Part shown: piece after piece, positions 1 through 15,500 of the stretch | Layout: each line of letters begins with the position of its first letter | Position numbering within the stretch: the first letter of the stretch is position 1 | NCBI GenBank assembly: GCA_021234535.1 | Contig: CM037830.1 | Location: forward strand, 38,006,437-38,070,436 | Direction: 5' to 3' | Length of the DNA stretch: 64,000 nt | Origin: Stichopus chloronotus | Lineage: Eukaryota; Echinodermata; Holothuroidea; Aspidochirotida; Stichopodidae | Translations under genes and position numbers: made by a program | Notes under the pieces: model-generated | What the model saw: the letters and a program-made list of their open reading frames with translations, nothing else | What the model was told of the DNA's origin: nothing | Databases searched by the model: none

Positions 1-482
1 AACAAATGATTTGATTTTTAGTAACTCTGTGCATGTTTTGCCAGTCGTTTTCTGGTATTGTCTTTCTGCTTGAAAATAGCAGGTATTTGTTTGATTTTCA
101 TGAAAGACTGCAACGTCATTTGTTCATATAATAGTAATCATTGTTTCCAGAAACTTGACTTTAGTTTCCATGGCAACAAGAAAACTTTTTGGCTGATACA
201 CTTATATCATGGAAAGAGATGATAGATTGGATTCAAAGGATTTATATCTAAAAACAAATCTTATCTACCTGAAGTGAAAAGTTCAAAGCTAGATGAAGTA
301 GTCTGATTAGTTTTTTAGTGACCAGCAAAACATTTGAGTCATTTTATAGACACATAAATTATTTCGTGTTCAGGAGTGCCATCAGTCTGCCATGCCAACG
401 TGAATGGTAATTGTCATGTGAATGATATACTCATTGGGAGATTCAGTATTTCTTATGATGTTCCAATATCTTCTACATCCAG
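1..482. other. Intron sequence upstream of the first visible ITPR exon
   Basis: AT-rich sequence with no recognisable coding or repeat structure, ending in a pyrimidine-rich acceptor with AG at 481-482. The ORF that spans it after about 376 is only the downstream exon read through the intron. Confidence 0.6.
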
Positions 483-587
483 CCTCCTCAGAAAACGATG
501 GTTAACATTGATCAGTTACTTCATGACATGGAGAACGGCCCCCCTCTGGATAAGGCCAGTGCAAAGAACTACAAGAAAGTATGCGAG
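483..587 (+). CDS. ITPR: ITPR exon a (35 codons)
   Basis: Begins [19 protein letters not shown] and ends KNYKKVCE before donor GTAATA at 588. It lies in the modulatory solenoid just before the RIH-type segment. Acceptor AG at 481-482; a second AG at 490-491 would remove the first three codons without changing frame. Phase 0 at both ends. Similarity to vertebrate receptors is weaker here than in the next exons, but the join into exon b is smooth. Confidence 0.8.
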
Positions 588-3500
588 GTAATAACTACTA
601 ATCTGTTTGTGCAGTTGAGATTTTCGTGAAATTCTAGACTGGTTGGTATGTGGACAGTTTATAGCCTTCCACCTGTGAGAGGCATTTTGACTGTACCAGT
701 TACCCTTAGAAATTGATTAATTTTTGATGGATTCATCACATTGTAAATACCTTTTAGAGATGATCGTTAGATTCATGTGTTCTTTACTGGTCAATGATGT
801 AATGTTCCTCTTATTGTCACTTGTAATGGACTGTACCACCCGATGAGTACTCACATCGGTATCGCTAGCTTGGAGCAGATGCTGACTCTCACATAAGGAT
901 AGCATCCCAGTTTAATACGCCGTGCTCTGTGTCACCCTATCTATGTTTATAAGCTGATCCGCATTTATCTGGATCACATGTCGTGTTTTATGTTCCAACA
1001 AGTCCATTGTGCTGGGAGCCTTTATTGACAGCTGTGAAGAGGGTTGTACATCTGATCATAGGAGAGGGCATGGCGGGTGGGGTTAGATGAATGGTAACTT
1101 TGATACTTGTGTATGGAGCAACTAGTTATTCTAAGCAGGATCTAGCATGGTGCTTTCACCTGCTAATGTGAGAACTGACTCACCCAGTGAACTTCTCTTC
1201 TAGCTGCATACAATATTTGTGTATCGAGTGGGTTGAAATTTATGAACTAAGATGTGACAAAAAAAATAGATAAGGAACCACCCTGGACCATCACATGATG
1301 TTCCTTGCATGGTGCACAAGCTGCCAGTGAGATCATGCTGGGAGCACATAATAGACTGTAACAGAGTGGACAATATCTTTCACACATCGGTTTACAGTTT
1401 ATGGTATGAGATGTGATTATTAAGTAATGACTCTGCACATGAAAAGTATTGTTATGAAAAAAGACAGAAGATTTATATCAAACCATGTCACATACTTTGC
1501 AAATGGCTTACTTAATCATCTTTTGTAATAAATATGAAAATTTCATCATAGAAATGTGAATGTTTTTGTTAGTTTTGACCTGGAACACAAGGCTACAGAT
1601 CAAACAGAGACTATTTTTGGTTGTTGTATGTTTACATTTTTTGATGACTCAGTTAAATGAATGTTCTTACTTTGCTTTATTTTTATTTGTTTTTCATCGA
1701 TATTAGATTCTGAAAAGCCTAAGCAGCCTCTGCGTCGTCAACGGTGCTGGGAGTCGAAAGAACCGCAAACACGAACAGAGACTCCTCAGAAACATGAAAG
1801 CCCACGCTGTGGTCTTAGAGCTCCTTCAAATACCTTACGATGAGGTGAGTTGGAAACAGAAATGATTGCAATCATAACTGGTAACCATTTGGAATACTTT
1901 TTTTCGCTTCTAACAATGAAATGGCAATGATGCAGTATGATCTATTTCCTTGACCTTGGTAAAGTGAATATGGTAGCTTCTGACAGATATTTTTCCTTTG
2001 TTTTTTTTTTCATTTATTGCACCTTTTGTTTCTACATTTGGAGAGAGTTTTGATTTACACAGTTAAAAAGAAATGGTTCCATCTTCCATGCTGATGGCTG
2101 CATTTTTGAATTTGGTAATTAGGCCCTTTTGTCTTTGGTACAAAGATTAAAGTGGTGGCTTGGTTTTTGTTCTTCTTAGAATATACCTGTGACTCTAATG
2201 CTTGCTATTCTTCCGTTTGCATAGATGTAGAAATAAAAGCTCTCTCAGAAATAGAAGTTTTGGATCTCCAATGGAATATTTATTTCTCATTTACTAGATT
2301 TTAAAACTTAACCACAAAGAAACATAAAGGAAAATAAAAAAGAAAGAGGAACAAAAAGAAGAATTTTGTAATTGTTTCTTAGATTTCTTGCTCTCATGAA
2401 GTATGAATATTCATTAACAATGGTGCATATCAAATACAAGAATACTAAGTGCAGCCCCTGTTCTTTCCATGGTGATTGGGGTTATCATGTGCTTGTAGAT
2501 TTTCTACAGCACTAGCTATTTATTTTCATGATCAGTATTAGTCATCCCTGTTTGAGAGTATTTTCCCCCATGGAGTAGTCTTTTTTTTTCCAAACCTTCA
2601 TTAGATAATAAACCTCTTTTAGGGTCTATTACAATCAAAATGCTCTCTCAAGACAAACTTTTGGATGACATTATTCTTGCAGAAACATCTGGTGACTTTC
2701 GAGATAGAAGGGGTAAACTCTTTAGTTTGTCTAAAGTTAGGAATTGTTTTGGAGTTTTTATCCTTTGCATGAGATGAATAGAATTTGCCTGTTTTGCACC
2801 AGCCTGTATGATTTATAGATCATCACTTCTATTATTATTATTATTCAAGAGGTGTAATAAACATTGAGTCCTAGTAATAGTATGCACAGCCTCTCATTTG
2901 TAATTCCAGCAGTTACCGCCCCCCACCATCTCATAAACAGCATGGTTTTGGTAACAGCAGACGGTAAAATCATTTTTACTGAATTGTGTACATTTTGATT
3001 AAATTTTCATCACTTGATTTTGAAGTGCCTGGTGTTTATCTTACATCATTTCCATAGAGAAGAAAATCAATGACCTTTTCATTCGGTACTGATATTAAAG
3101 ACAATCCAGTTTATCATACTAATAGGTTTGATGCATGTGTATTGACCGTAGTCAGTGACATGATTTTATGCTACATATTAAATGAATTGTTTTTTGCAGT
3201 TCTGAAGTGATTTGTTTTGCTAATCTTTCCCTCATCATTCACTTGTTATGAACCTTAAAGTAGCCACAAGTGGCAGGAGACATTCGGTCTTTTCTGTTTC
3301 TGCAATATCCATCACCATAGGTAGCACTTGCCTAGATGGTACCTACTCTCAACAGGAGTGTCCTAAGTTACAATTTTATTTGGCCACAGGACTTGTCAGT
3401 TAACTGTTTAGTTCTGAGCATGCTCTATAAATGGGAGAAAGTTTTGTGACGGTGGAAGCGAGGGCTGGGAGAGGAGTTGCAGTGGTTTAGGGGTAAAAAT

Positions 3501-6500
3501 TTTGAATTGAAAGGGTGCATCCTAGAGGAATTTCTTTGTGATAATCTATCCTTCGAAATATGCTGACAAATTGCTAGGTGGCTGTATTCATCAGTCAGGG
3601 TGACACAGTTGCATTGAAATAGCACCAATGAATGGAGTCACACATCCATATGTAGAATAGCTACAAAGTTTATATGGACCAGCTTCAAGCTTTGTCTAAA
3701 GACTACAAAAGACACACACAAATAATTCCAGCACCAGTATTTTGTAAGGACTGTAGCTTGGAAATGAGACTAGGACTGATTCTGTACCAGAGGGAATCAC
3801 ACACATGAATTATATTAATTGCTAGAGAAGTTATAAGGGCTTTCACAAGGCCACAAGGGGAAAAAAATGTAATATGCTCAATATCACAGTTGCACTGGTA
3901 TTAAAAGTGTGTTAAAATTACTTTGATGGTTAAATGAGAATTAGTAGGGTTGTTGTCTTGCTATTCTATCAGTGTCACTTTAGAAGTGAATGTGTGGCAT
4001 GGTAAGTGTACATTCAACTACAAATAGTTATCACTGACAACATGCTAACTGAAGGGACAACCTGTGTGATGATAGGTAACCTCTTTGGCTTAAGAAAAAG
4101 AAAAGAAGAAAGACTTACCGGTGAGACTAACAAAACTGATTTTTTATTTTCCTTGAGACTTTCTCCAGGATACAGTGACAGTAGTACTGTGCAAATTGTT
4201 GAATTTCAGTATATCACAATTTGTTTTAGACAATTGAATCAGGTGCCAAGTGTGTGATGTGATAAGTCAAGTGTTTGTCTTAGCAGGAGAGGTTGAAGCA
4301 GCTTTCCTCATTTCTGGCGTGCTCTACAGTTATCCCTTCATGGAAGGTATACAAATTGTCTTGTGGTCAGTTCACTGCTAAATGCAAAACCAAATCCCAA
4401 ACCCTCTCCAGTCATATTCTTGGTCTTGTAGCTTAAATGTATTGATCATATGAGAAGCACTGTTGGGAAGTTGATACCTGTGTGGCAGTGTTCACCGATT
4501 TTCACTCTAGGAGACTTGCTGGCCATATTCAAACACAAGAGATTTTAATTGTACATGAAATTTACACACATTTGACCAACAAATGAAGGTTTCATGTTTG
4601 CAGTATGTTTGGGGCATATGATACACCAGTATCAAGATGGACATTTGCCTTTATATCTTTAGTGGTACTGTATCTTTTAATGAAATCGCACACTTGAAAG
4701 ATGAATATTAATCAGTGAATACAGGTGATATGGTGCACACACAAATCACTGCTGATATATGACACTTGGTGATACCATGATATGGTATGTTGTAGTATGT
4801 AGGGTATAATAGTGCAGACACTTGTTTCTACGAGTACAAATATACGGTTGTATGGGTACAAATGTAAAAACTGTGCCAAAAACAACATGGTGACAATATA
4901 GTGTGGTAGTTTGTATTCTTAAATTTTTACTTAAATGTAGTACTTGCTACTGTGTTTTGTAAAGGTATTAAACAGGGTGCATAACATCAAAGTTGTGGTA
5001 TGCTGTGATGTCATGTATAGAATATTGCAATGTGCATGGTATTTGAGGTGTTGTAACAGGTTATGTTTTTACATAGTTAAGTCAGATAATTTAGAATAGT
5101 GTGTTAGGGCAGCATTGGGTGTGAGAGCACGTTACTTCAGTCTCATTATTGTGTGTGAGGGCAGCATTACTTCAGTCTCATTGGTGGGTGTCAGGGCAGC
5201 ATTACTTCCAATCTCAGTGTAGGGTTAAAGGGTTGCATCACTTTCAATCTCAATATATGGTGTGAGGGTAGCATTACTTTCAATCTCAGTGTAAGGTGTT
5301 AGGGTAGCATTACTTTCAATTTCAGTGTATGGTGTGAGGGAAGCATTACTCCCAATCTCAGTGTAGGGTATGAGGGTAGCATTACTTTCAATATCAGTAC
5401 AGGGTATGAGGGTAGCATTATTTTCAATCTCAGTGTATGGTGTAAGGGCAGCATTTCTCCCAATCTCAGTGTAGGGTGTTAGGGTAGCATTACTTTCAAT
5501 ATCAGTACAGGGTATGAGGGTAGCATTATTTTCAATCTCAGTGTATGGTGTAAGGGCAGCATTACTCCCAATCTCAGTGTAAGGTGTGAGGGCAGCATTA
5601 CTTTCAATCTCAGTAGTGGGTGTGAGGGTAGTAATACTTCCAATCTCAGTGTAAGGGTGTGAGGGTAGTAATACTTTTAATTTCAGTAAAGGGTTTGAGG
5701 GTAGTGGTACTTTTAATCTCCGTATAGGGTTTGAGAGTAGTGGTACTTTCAATCTCAGTGTAGGGTGTGAGGTCAACATTACTTCCAATCTCAGTTGTGT
5801 GTGAGGGCAGCATTACTTCTTAAATCAATGTAGAATGTGAGGGCAGTTTTACTTCTGTAAGTAAGAGACAATAATCAACAGAAAACAAAGAGGTTGTCTG
5901 AAACTCCTCTTATTATTTTCATCAAGATACAGCCAACTAATTAGAAGAACTTTATTGCTTTAATTCTTAATTGCCATTTCATATCCTGCTCTTCACATTG
6001 CTTGTGATATTCGCTATTTCAGTTTGTCCTCTTTGGTCATATTCTCTTCCTTTACAGTATGCTGACACAAGAATGGTCGGTATTATGACACTCGCTCATC
6101 AGTTTCTCCAGAATTTCTGCCTGGCCAATCCTTCCAACCAACAGCTTCTACATAAGAGCATCGATATGTTTTTGACACCTGGGGTGAGTGGTGTGTCCTA
6201 CATCTTTTTATCACAAAGATGGTGCACTTTCCAGTTCACCTCCCCAACCCATTTAAGAGGTTGCTGTATTAAACATTATTGTTACTCTGTTACCACATAT
6301 ATCTATGTTCCTTATTGATTCATTGATCGATTTTGTTGTAAAGCTTTTGCTTTACTCAGAATTGTATATCTTCAAACAAATATTTAAGTCCAATCTTGCT
6401 TTGTTTGGTTTATCTATCAAACAAGTCATTTGTTGTGACTCACATGTCAAGTTTTTACATGTCATTGATTATGATGGGTGTTCCTCAGGAGATATAATGT

Positions 6501-9500
6501 TACATTCTAACTTCCAGATTTCTGATACAAAAGAATGGTAAATGGGAAGAGGGATGGGTTGAGAGAAATGTGGGGAAGGTGGCACAATTGGAGATCCTTC
6601 CATTGTAGGTGAAAGTAGGTATATAAAGTGTATAAAGTTATAAATATGTAAAGTAGATATGTAAAGTAGATATCTCAAACTAAAAAAGTAAAACAGGACC
6701 AAAAAAAGATGAGTGTTAAGTGAGGAAATATGATGTTACTGTGGGAGAGGAGAAGGATGATGCGAAAAAGATCATGTAGGGTATACTTACAAGAATATAT
6801 CCAACACATATTCGATCAATTTATGATGATACAAAATCCATAGTTTGACACTGAGAAGTCTGTGTTGTGTCTTCTTTCAGCTTTGCCCTTGGAAAGTAAG
6901 TCATTAGTGTCTCACATTGAAGTGGATAACTCCATGGCTCATGTTGTTTACTCTTTTTAATTGCTTCTCTTCCTCTTGCCAAACACAAACTTCACCTCTG
7001 CTGCTATTTCTGTCTACTTAAATTCAACCTTTATCCCAGAGGGTCCCAAGCTGAACAGAGGATGTTTATCTTTGGTATTGATAAGCTGATTCATCTAAGC
7101 TGTGCACACTCTGCCATTGAAATAGGTTTTAAATATATGTGTACAGGTGAATGTTTCTAATGTTATTTTAGTCATGTAATACTGTAACATTCAAAGTCAC
7201 ATTCATTTGGGTGTTATCTCTTAATGCATGTTCATTGCCGCGGCTTACCTGTATTGCGCTTACTCCTTGCTGGATGTCATAGAAGGACCAGTGGTACGTT
7301 TCCAGAGCAAAGTTTCTGTCTCGGTAGTTTTGTTTGTCTTCTGTGACACCTTCCATTACTTAACTTTCTGACGGGGGTACAATGCCAGCATTTCATTCTT
7401 CCTTCAGAGAGTTGGGGGGGGGCCTGACAAAATTGCCACTATGTAAAGTACTGTTTTCACCTTTTTTTATACTTAAAAGCACTTGCAAGTGGCTGTAATG
7501 GAGCACCCTTTTTGACTAGAAAGTCACTTGCCTCTTCATCCAAACACTTTGCTGAAGGGTTGCTGCATGGCAAAATTCAACCGTGGGTTTAACATGAGGC
7601 TTATCTTGTGAAATTTGTTTCATGTGCCTGGGAATAACGTTTATGGGCAGCTGTGTGAAGTTACATTTGACATGCTGTGTTCATCAAAAGGGAAGATGCC
7701 ATCTTTAATGTGCCGGCTCTGTGATTGTCCTGTTTCTACATATAAGTTTATTTTCTGTGTCAATTCATCAATTTGTATCTGGGGTTTGGTCAACTTGAGA
7801 CATCCGTGTTTATTCTTGAGCCTTATTGCATAGCTCATGGATGTTGGAGGTAGATCTTAATGCAGTTTGTTGATGTAATTTACTACAAATGTCATAATAT
7901 TGATTGATTGATCAAGGCTGGTTTGCACCTTGTATGGTGAGCTTGCAAATATGTATACATTTTTAACACAAGTGTTGTGCACATGCAGTTGGGAGCTGGC
8001 TCGGACAATGATGATGGTGATAATGATGATGATGGTGATGATGATGAAGATGATGATGGAGATGATGATGATGATGATGATGATGGTGACGATGATGGTG
8101 ATGATGATGATGAAGATGATGATGGTGATGATGATGGTGATAATGATGGTGATGATGAAGATGATGATGGAGATGATGATGAAGATGATGATGATGGAGA
8201 TGATGATGGTGATGATGATGAAGATGATGATGGTGATGATGGTGATGATGATGATGGAGATGATGATGAAGATGATGATGGTGATGATGGTGATGGAGAT
8301 GATGATGGTGATGATGATGGTGGTGGTGGTGATTGTGATCATGATGGAGATGATGATGGTGATAATGATGAAGATGATGATGGTGATGATGATGATAGTG
8401 ATGGTGATGATGATGGAGATGATGGTGATGATGAAGATGATGATGATGGTGATGATGATGGAGATGATGATGGAGATGATGATGGTGATAATGATGGTGA
8501 TGATGGTAGTGATGATGATGGTGATAGTGATGGTGATAATGATGATGATGGCAATGATGATGGTGATTGGTTTAAGATGAGCTCACAACTATCGATACAT
8601 AAAATCCAATCAAGCATTTATGTGTTTTTTTTGTTTTGTTTTGCATGTACAACATTTGCTTACATTTCAGTTATGTCCATGGTGGTCTTTCCTTGCTCTC
8701 TTTAGGTTCCATTCTTCTTTTATTCAGAATTACTCTGTTCACAGTCTGTCCCAATAGCAAAACAAGCAGAGTTTGTTGTTCTCAGTGTACCTCACCCGTG
8801 GATTGGTTGAACGTGATTTCTGTAATGGAATCATCTGTTCATTTCAGTATGTATCTGATCAGTTCCCTTGGGAATACTTTTGAACAGAAACAGCTCATGC
8901 ATAAGGATGGTTCTGTAGTATGCTCCACTCAGTGACAGTTGTTACATAATTATTGTAATGCTGTTATAACTTCATTCCAATACAGTGCCATCAAGTTTAA
9001 GTTATGAATATTTTTAGCACTGTTCATACCAAAAACAGCTCAATCACATGGCATTTTGTATAAATGACATGAATGAAACAATGTACTCTTTTAACGACCG
9101 GTGTTACATAAATTTTGTACTGCAATTGTCAGCAGTCCTTTTGAGACGTCAGCTTTGCTTGTCATATTTCTTGTACTTTCTGTAAAAACCTCATTTCAAA
9201 AGCCCTGTTGTGCAATGTCCTGAATGTAATTTTAAGCATGTCCTTCACAGGGATCAGTGATCCTAAATTCTTACCATACAATCATCTGGTACCTTACACT
9301 CTCTGCATATGGAAAGAGGTACTTTTGCAGTCACCAGTCAACTAATTCAATTCACAATGAGACAGTTGGTGATTTGCTTTTTATAAATTCCAAGAACTTC
9401 CACTCCAACTTTGCCTGGCTTACTTTAATCCTTTCAACCAAACAGCTTTTATGCTTGAACATGCTGCATGCTGCCCCCTATACAGTGATAACTACTAGTT

Positions 9501-12500
9501 GGCTGTTTGCCTTGTAGAGGATGGGACAAAACAGCCACTGAATTGTTCTTTCACACAGTGGTAGGCCTTAAAAAGTACCTCAGTTTAATGTTTGTCATGT
9601 AATAGAAATGAAAAGTTTAATCACAGATTCTCTGTGATACAAGTTTGTTCCGGTTGTAAAGACTTTTACCTGAAATGTATTTCATACATATCAAATGGTC
9701 TGTATGATGCAAAGTCTGTATTTGTGATTAACCACATTTTTCATTGCAGGCCTGACAGTGGGATATTAATCCTTAACATTTTAAAATAAAGATTTTTTTT
9801 TTTTCTATTTCAAGGCTGTTATTTGGTTTAGTTTTGAAGACTGTAATAATCAGGACCTAACTTTAACACAATATTGCCACCATGGCAAGTGTTCTTTGAA
9901 ACCATCATAGTACTAATAATAGTATTAATAGCTGAACTATTCAACGTGATAGTGTTTTCAATGCTTTCTTGTTTGTTTTTTTCTTGTAATTCTTATTAAT
10001 AGCTTTTTGAAAACAGCTTCTAAAGATGATCTCATTCAAATTTGTTTTTCTTTACTTACATTTCAATAATGTGTGCACTATTTTCTGAGATTTTAAGTCT
10101 TCATAATTGCATAGCGGTCTCTTTACTTTGAGCTTTTCATTCTGTTGTTTTTAGCTTGTTCTTATATTGTTTTCCATTTGCTTTCTTGGTGTCAGTTCTT
10201 TCTTTATTGATTTTTGATTTCTTGTTTGCAATTCTTGTCTTAAGTTTGTCTTTCTTGATAGAAAGGGTTTTCTCTTTTCATTTATCTCAATTTAGAAAGA
10301 TGTTGTTTTTGATTTTTGTTTATGATTGACTCACTCAGCCCAGATATGATCATATCTGCAAACTCACTCTGGTAATATGTTTGAATACTTGAGGAGGTAC
10401 AAGCTTACACACAAGAAGGGCAGGACGCTGTTTCTTCCGAGTCATAAAAGGAGATTATTATCAATCGTAGATTTCCTTTGAGATAACCCGTGAGGGATTT
10501 TTGTATTGACAGTATATGTTACTTGCTGCATGCAAGTATTTTCATCGATAAGTGAGAAGTTTGTCAAGGAACTCTCCTACCGGTTACAACGAAAGTTACA
10601 TATTTACCAGGGCTTTGGTGAAGGCTGGCCTCAAAACCTGCCTATGTAAAGTGTTACAAGCCTCTGTTCCCATCAACCCGTGAGAAATGATCCTCTTGGA
10701 GGTTTATCTACTTAGCACCAGAATATGCTAGATATTCAAATATTGGTCACCATTGTGTAATACATACACACTTCTTTTCTGTCAAGTCGGAAATTACCAT
10801 TTCTGCTCATTAAGCCATATAATGCACATCTTGGCAAATTTAGGAGGAATTTTTTTTTGGTGAGAGATTGTTTGGTGATTTTAGCCAATTGCAACTATTT
10901 TTTTTGACCAATTCAGATGAATTCAGTACAAGAACAGTGTCTTCATATTTTACTTTTTTTTTATGCTAGTACACTTCCTGGAGCACCATACCATTTGTTG
11001 TTGAAGAAAATTATTGCAGCGCTAACAGTGAAACCCTTTCAAGAGAAATCAGACATTTTCATTTGTCAGTGCATGTATTGCATAATGTGTATCATGAGTA
11101 ATCTATTCATATACAAAATGCAGTTTATGCTGAGGCATTTGGTGATTTTATGTATCTTCATTCCGTAGTGTGTTGTCTTTTTCATGTCACTGGAAGAAAG
11201 CTTCAGTTTAAAAGCCTTTTTCATTTTCCTTTTTCTCAGCGCCTGGAGGCAGAGACGATGAGACACATATACCTTGACAACATTCAACTTTGCACAGAGG
11301 TCTCCGATAAGGTGGTCCAGCATTTCGCACATTGCATTGTCACCCAGGGAAAGCATGTCCAGTATCTGAAGTTTCTGCAGACTCTGGTGAAAGCAGACGG
11401 TCAATTTATCAGGCGGACCCAAGATATGGTCATGACGGAGGTAGGATAAATCTGCCATAAGCTAGGACTGTAATTTTGACCATTGTCATACCTTACACAG
11501 TTTTGTTTTCGTGAATAAACTTTTTTGTTCCTCTTTGTATGTTTCTGTTTATATATATGCAAAGTTCTTACATATTGATTGTTGTGATTGGTAGAGTTTT
11601 TGATTGTTTTCTTTTGTTCATGATTTCATTCCTATTTTTGGTTTTTGTGGACTGTTTCCCTTCAGTATTTTAAAGGTTGTGTGACTTGCATCTAGAAAAA
11701 AACTGGCTTCATTCAGAAGGTGCAGAGTGAAAACCTGAATGAAAATCCATTGGAATTGTGTTTATATCTATTATTGTTTTTGAGATGTGACTTTTTAAAG
11801 TTTAATGAAAACCCAAACTAGATGACATGGAGTGTTGCTTAGTGTCAGTATTTTTTTTGCTAGGCCGATATATATTTTCTCATAAATACTTAATAACTGG
11901 ATTTCACATTTGGTAGGTGATATCAATATTTTTGAAGATGAAAATATACTCTTTGGAAGTCAAGCCCTCTGGGCATATAAAATTCTCAGTTGTCCTTGGA
12001 AAAAATGTTAAGAAAACAAAGGATAACATAAGGCATATCTAATGAGTCCATCTCTTGATGTCACAATCTTGCATACTTAGCCAACATTTATTCACGATGC
12101 AGTTGTGAGAAAGGAATTTGTGTCTAAAATTGTCAGTCTTTGATGGATTTTGAATTGATGGAATTTTCAACATTTTGGCTATTTTCAAAATTTTCAATGA
12201 TTAATACGGCCAATGCTTGAAGATATCATTTTCATGTCACATGACCTTAAATATATTCATTCTGATCCTAAATCCATTTTTGAGCAACATAGTTCCTTTT
12301 TGGGGGACTTTAATGGTAAACACACAAATGCATAGCCATTGTGAAGGCTAGTGGATAAAGAGGTATTAGGTAGTGCAATACTGTGTGCAGCATCATGTAG
12401 GTAACTATAGTCACAGCCATGAAAAGACTGTAACATATCACTAACAGGTAGACTTTCAACTGGAGGGATCCTAATATATTTCTGACAGGTAGAAAGGGTT

Positions 12501-15500
12501 TCCTGATGTAGAATGTCAGTTTATTCTGGTACTTCATAAAGCAATTCAGAGCTGCTGCAAGCACTCCTTCTGTTTTCTCTCCCTTCCCAGTTGATCAACG
12601 AACGTGACGACGTGCTTCTGTTCTTCAGTGACAATGGTTCATTCCAAACTTTTGTGGAGATGATGATCAACGAGAAAGAGAGGTTGGACCCAGACAGTCT
12701 CCTCCAGTATCACATCCATCTTGTTCATCTCCTGGCCTGCTGCACGGAAGGAAAGAACGTCTCCACGGAGATCAAGTGTCATAGTTTGCTGCCTCTGGAT
12801 GACATCGTGAAAGTTGTGACTCACACTGACTGCATCCCCGACGTAAGTGTATTCCCACCTTAGTGAACAGCATGTTACTACTGGTGTGATCCAACTGGTG
12901 TGTTACTACTGGTGTGTTACTACTGGTGTGTTACCACTGGTGTGATCCAACTGGTGTGTTGCTACTGATGTTGCTACTAGTGCCTCCTAAACCACAGTCA
13001 AAATCAACCAACTGTTGTCACAGGCATTGATGCTTTCAATGCAAAATGATGGATGTACATATAAGGAATTCCATGTGCAAATTAAGCCTTCAGAATTAAA
13101 ATATTCAACTAGAATCACCAAAGAAATTGAAATGCCATGAGGACTGCATCTGTTGTGATCGGATATTTATCTTAGCATTTGACATTTTTCTTTTATTACA
13201 AGACTTGTTGATGCATTCATCATCTGCAGGTACACAAAGAGACAGCAGACAGATATACTTTACACATATTTCATATATCATCATAAGAGACATAGTACTG
13301 CTAGCACTGTTGACTGTGTTATTAAACAGCTTTTCAACAATTTGCTTGCAAACTGACAATCTTGAGTCATTTACATCTTTGTGTTTATTTCATCCTTTCC
13401 CAAAATCTGCTAGAAATCAGCGCTGCTGGTCAGCTCTAACAAAGTCATGATTGTCAACAGTGGCACAATCAATCAAGATCACATTAGTCCCAGGCTAATT
13501 AGTTTTATTGTGTCTGAAAGATGTGGGCCTTAAAACTTTTTTTTGATGGTTGTCTTTCTTTTTCTGATGGTTTTCTTTCTTTTTCTGCTTGTTTTGACTT
13601 TGTTATAGAGAGGACTTATTAATAAACGTGAAACAAATTTCATTTAAGTTTTCTCATTTTCTTCATGTTGCCATCCATTACTTCTTGTGCTTCTACTTTT
13701 GCAATTTAAACATAGATTAACATTGCTTTCAAACAAGTCATTTCATATTGGCCTGTTGTTTTCATTAAACTTATATCTGTTTTTTTTAATGTTCCTTTGT
13801 TTTCAGGTGAAAGATGCATACATTAACTTTTTAAACCATTGCTATGTGGATACTGAAGTAGAGATGAAGGAGATATATACCAGCAAACACATTTGGACTT
13901 TATTTCAGAACTTCCTGGTAGATATTGATAAGGTATCACTTCTGTTTTATTGATTGATTGGTCAAGTGGGATGTAGACTTGTCTCATCTTCAGTTTAACA
14001 CTAAATAGTTTTAATCTACATACAAGAGTAAATCCAGAACAAGTATGTGATTGCAACATATCAACTATTTTGGAAATGCTAAAATTTGAACAGTTGGATT
14101 GAAAAAGAACCTAAGTAGTTACAAATCTATGTGCTCTGCTGACTGAACCGTTAAACTCTTGAAAAACTTCATTGTTTGTCTAACGTGCGTGAAATTTCGG
14201 AAACGACAACACATGGTCAGTAGGTTGGCAATGTGTACAATTGACGAAAGGCTTAGATTTGAAAGTTTTTTTTTTTTTATGTCCAAGACTATGGAGATAA
14301 GGATGTGTAAATTGCACATATTATGTCACTGCTGTCAAGCTTCCTTGTGTTCTTATTGACCTCAACATGGAGGGGTGGTGGTTGTCCCTCATGCTGTTGA
14401 GCTTCCTTGTGTTCTGGGGTTGATCTCACCATGGAGGGGTGAAGGTTGTACCTTATGCTGTTGAGCTTCCTTGTGTCTTGATTGATCCCAGCATAGAATG
14501 GTGGGGGGGGGGGCTGTACCTTATAATAAGTTTCTATAACTGCCAAGGGGGTCTATGCATGATATCGCTTTGGCAGGAATACATTGTGGAACCTGCATTA
14601 CTCTTCCCATGTGTTGTGACTATGGGAGACACTTTTGTTTTTCATTGTGATTACCTTGTAGGACAGCAGACAGCAGGGAAGTGCATGCCACATTGATTGT
14701 AATCATCTCTGATCATGCCTGGTTCATTGTCCACCGTCTGTTTTCTAATTTTCTGAATTTCAGCTGAATGTAGTGGTTAACCCAGTTCCTTCTCCGCCCT
14801 TCCTCCGAGGTGTTATGTGCTTCTGTCTCTCTTTTGAACTTACATTCCTTTTTTTGCTGAGTTAATATGTTCACTTTTTGTTGTTTCTTTCTTGTCAGAT
14901 TTGTAATGCGACGCATGACAGGAAGCATTCGGATACCAAACTTGAGAAATATGTCACTGAAACGGTGATGAATATCATTACCATGTTCTTCAGTTCTCCT
15001 TATGCTGATCACAGCAGCACTGTCCAGGTACATACTTTGTTTTTAACCTAACTGACTACAATACCATCAAGCAGGTTAAAAACTTTAAAAGTGGGTAAAA
15101 GTATTCAGCTCTTTTAAAACTTTCCCATGTTAATTGTACGTAAAAGTTAGTTACATTTTGTCTTTTTTTATTGACTCTCCTTCAGAGCCGACAACCTGTT
15201 CTGATTCAGCTTCTTCAGGGAGCCTTCCGGGTGTCTCAGTGTGATTGGCTGACAGGGGAGCAGAAGTATCACGTAGAGAACTGCATCAAAACACTCACAG
15301 ACATAGGTATTCTGGTTCAACAATTGAATAGCATCATTACCTGGAATGATGTGTTGCAAACTTAGAGCAGTATGTAAGAACTATAGGGCAGAAATCCTCT
15401 GTGATTGCACGGAACATCCGCTGCCTTTACAAGAGTGGTCTAAGTTTGTGCTGTCTGCCGCTGATTTCCTGTACCAAGTCAATTCAAACATCACCTAACA

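Noticed and set aside
5225..5788. 187-codon minus-strand ORF with 12-residue repeats
   Set aside because: It is the 36-base minisatellite; a period divisible by three keeps frames open without selection.
6305..6702. Small ORFs on both strands after exon c
   Set aside because: No splice context, domain or composition supports coding; they are typical of AT-rich intron sequence.
7857..8705. Long Asp-, Met-, Ile- and Ser-rich ORFs on both strands
   Set aside because: All come from the GAT-type trinucleotide array; every frame is open.
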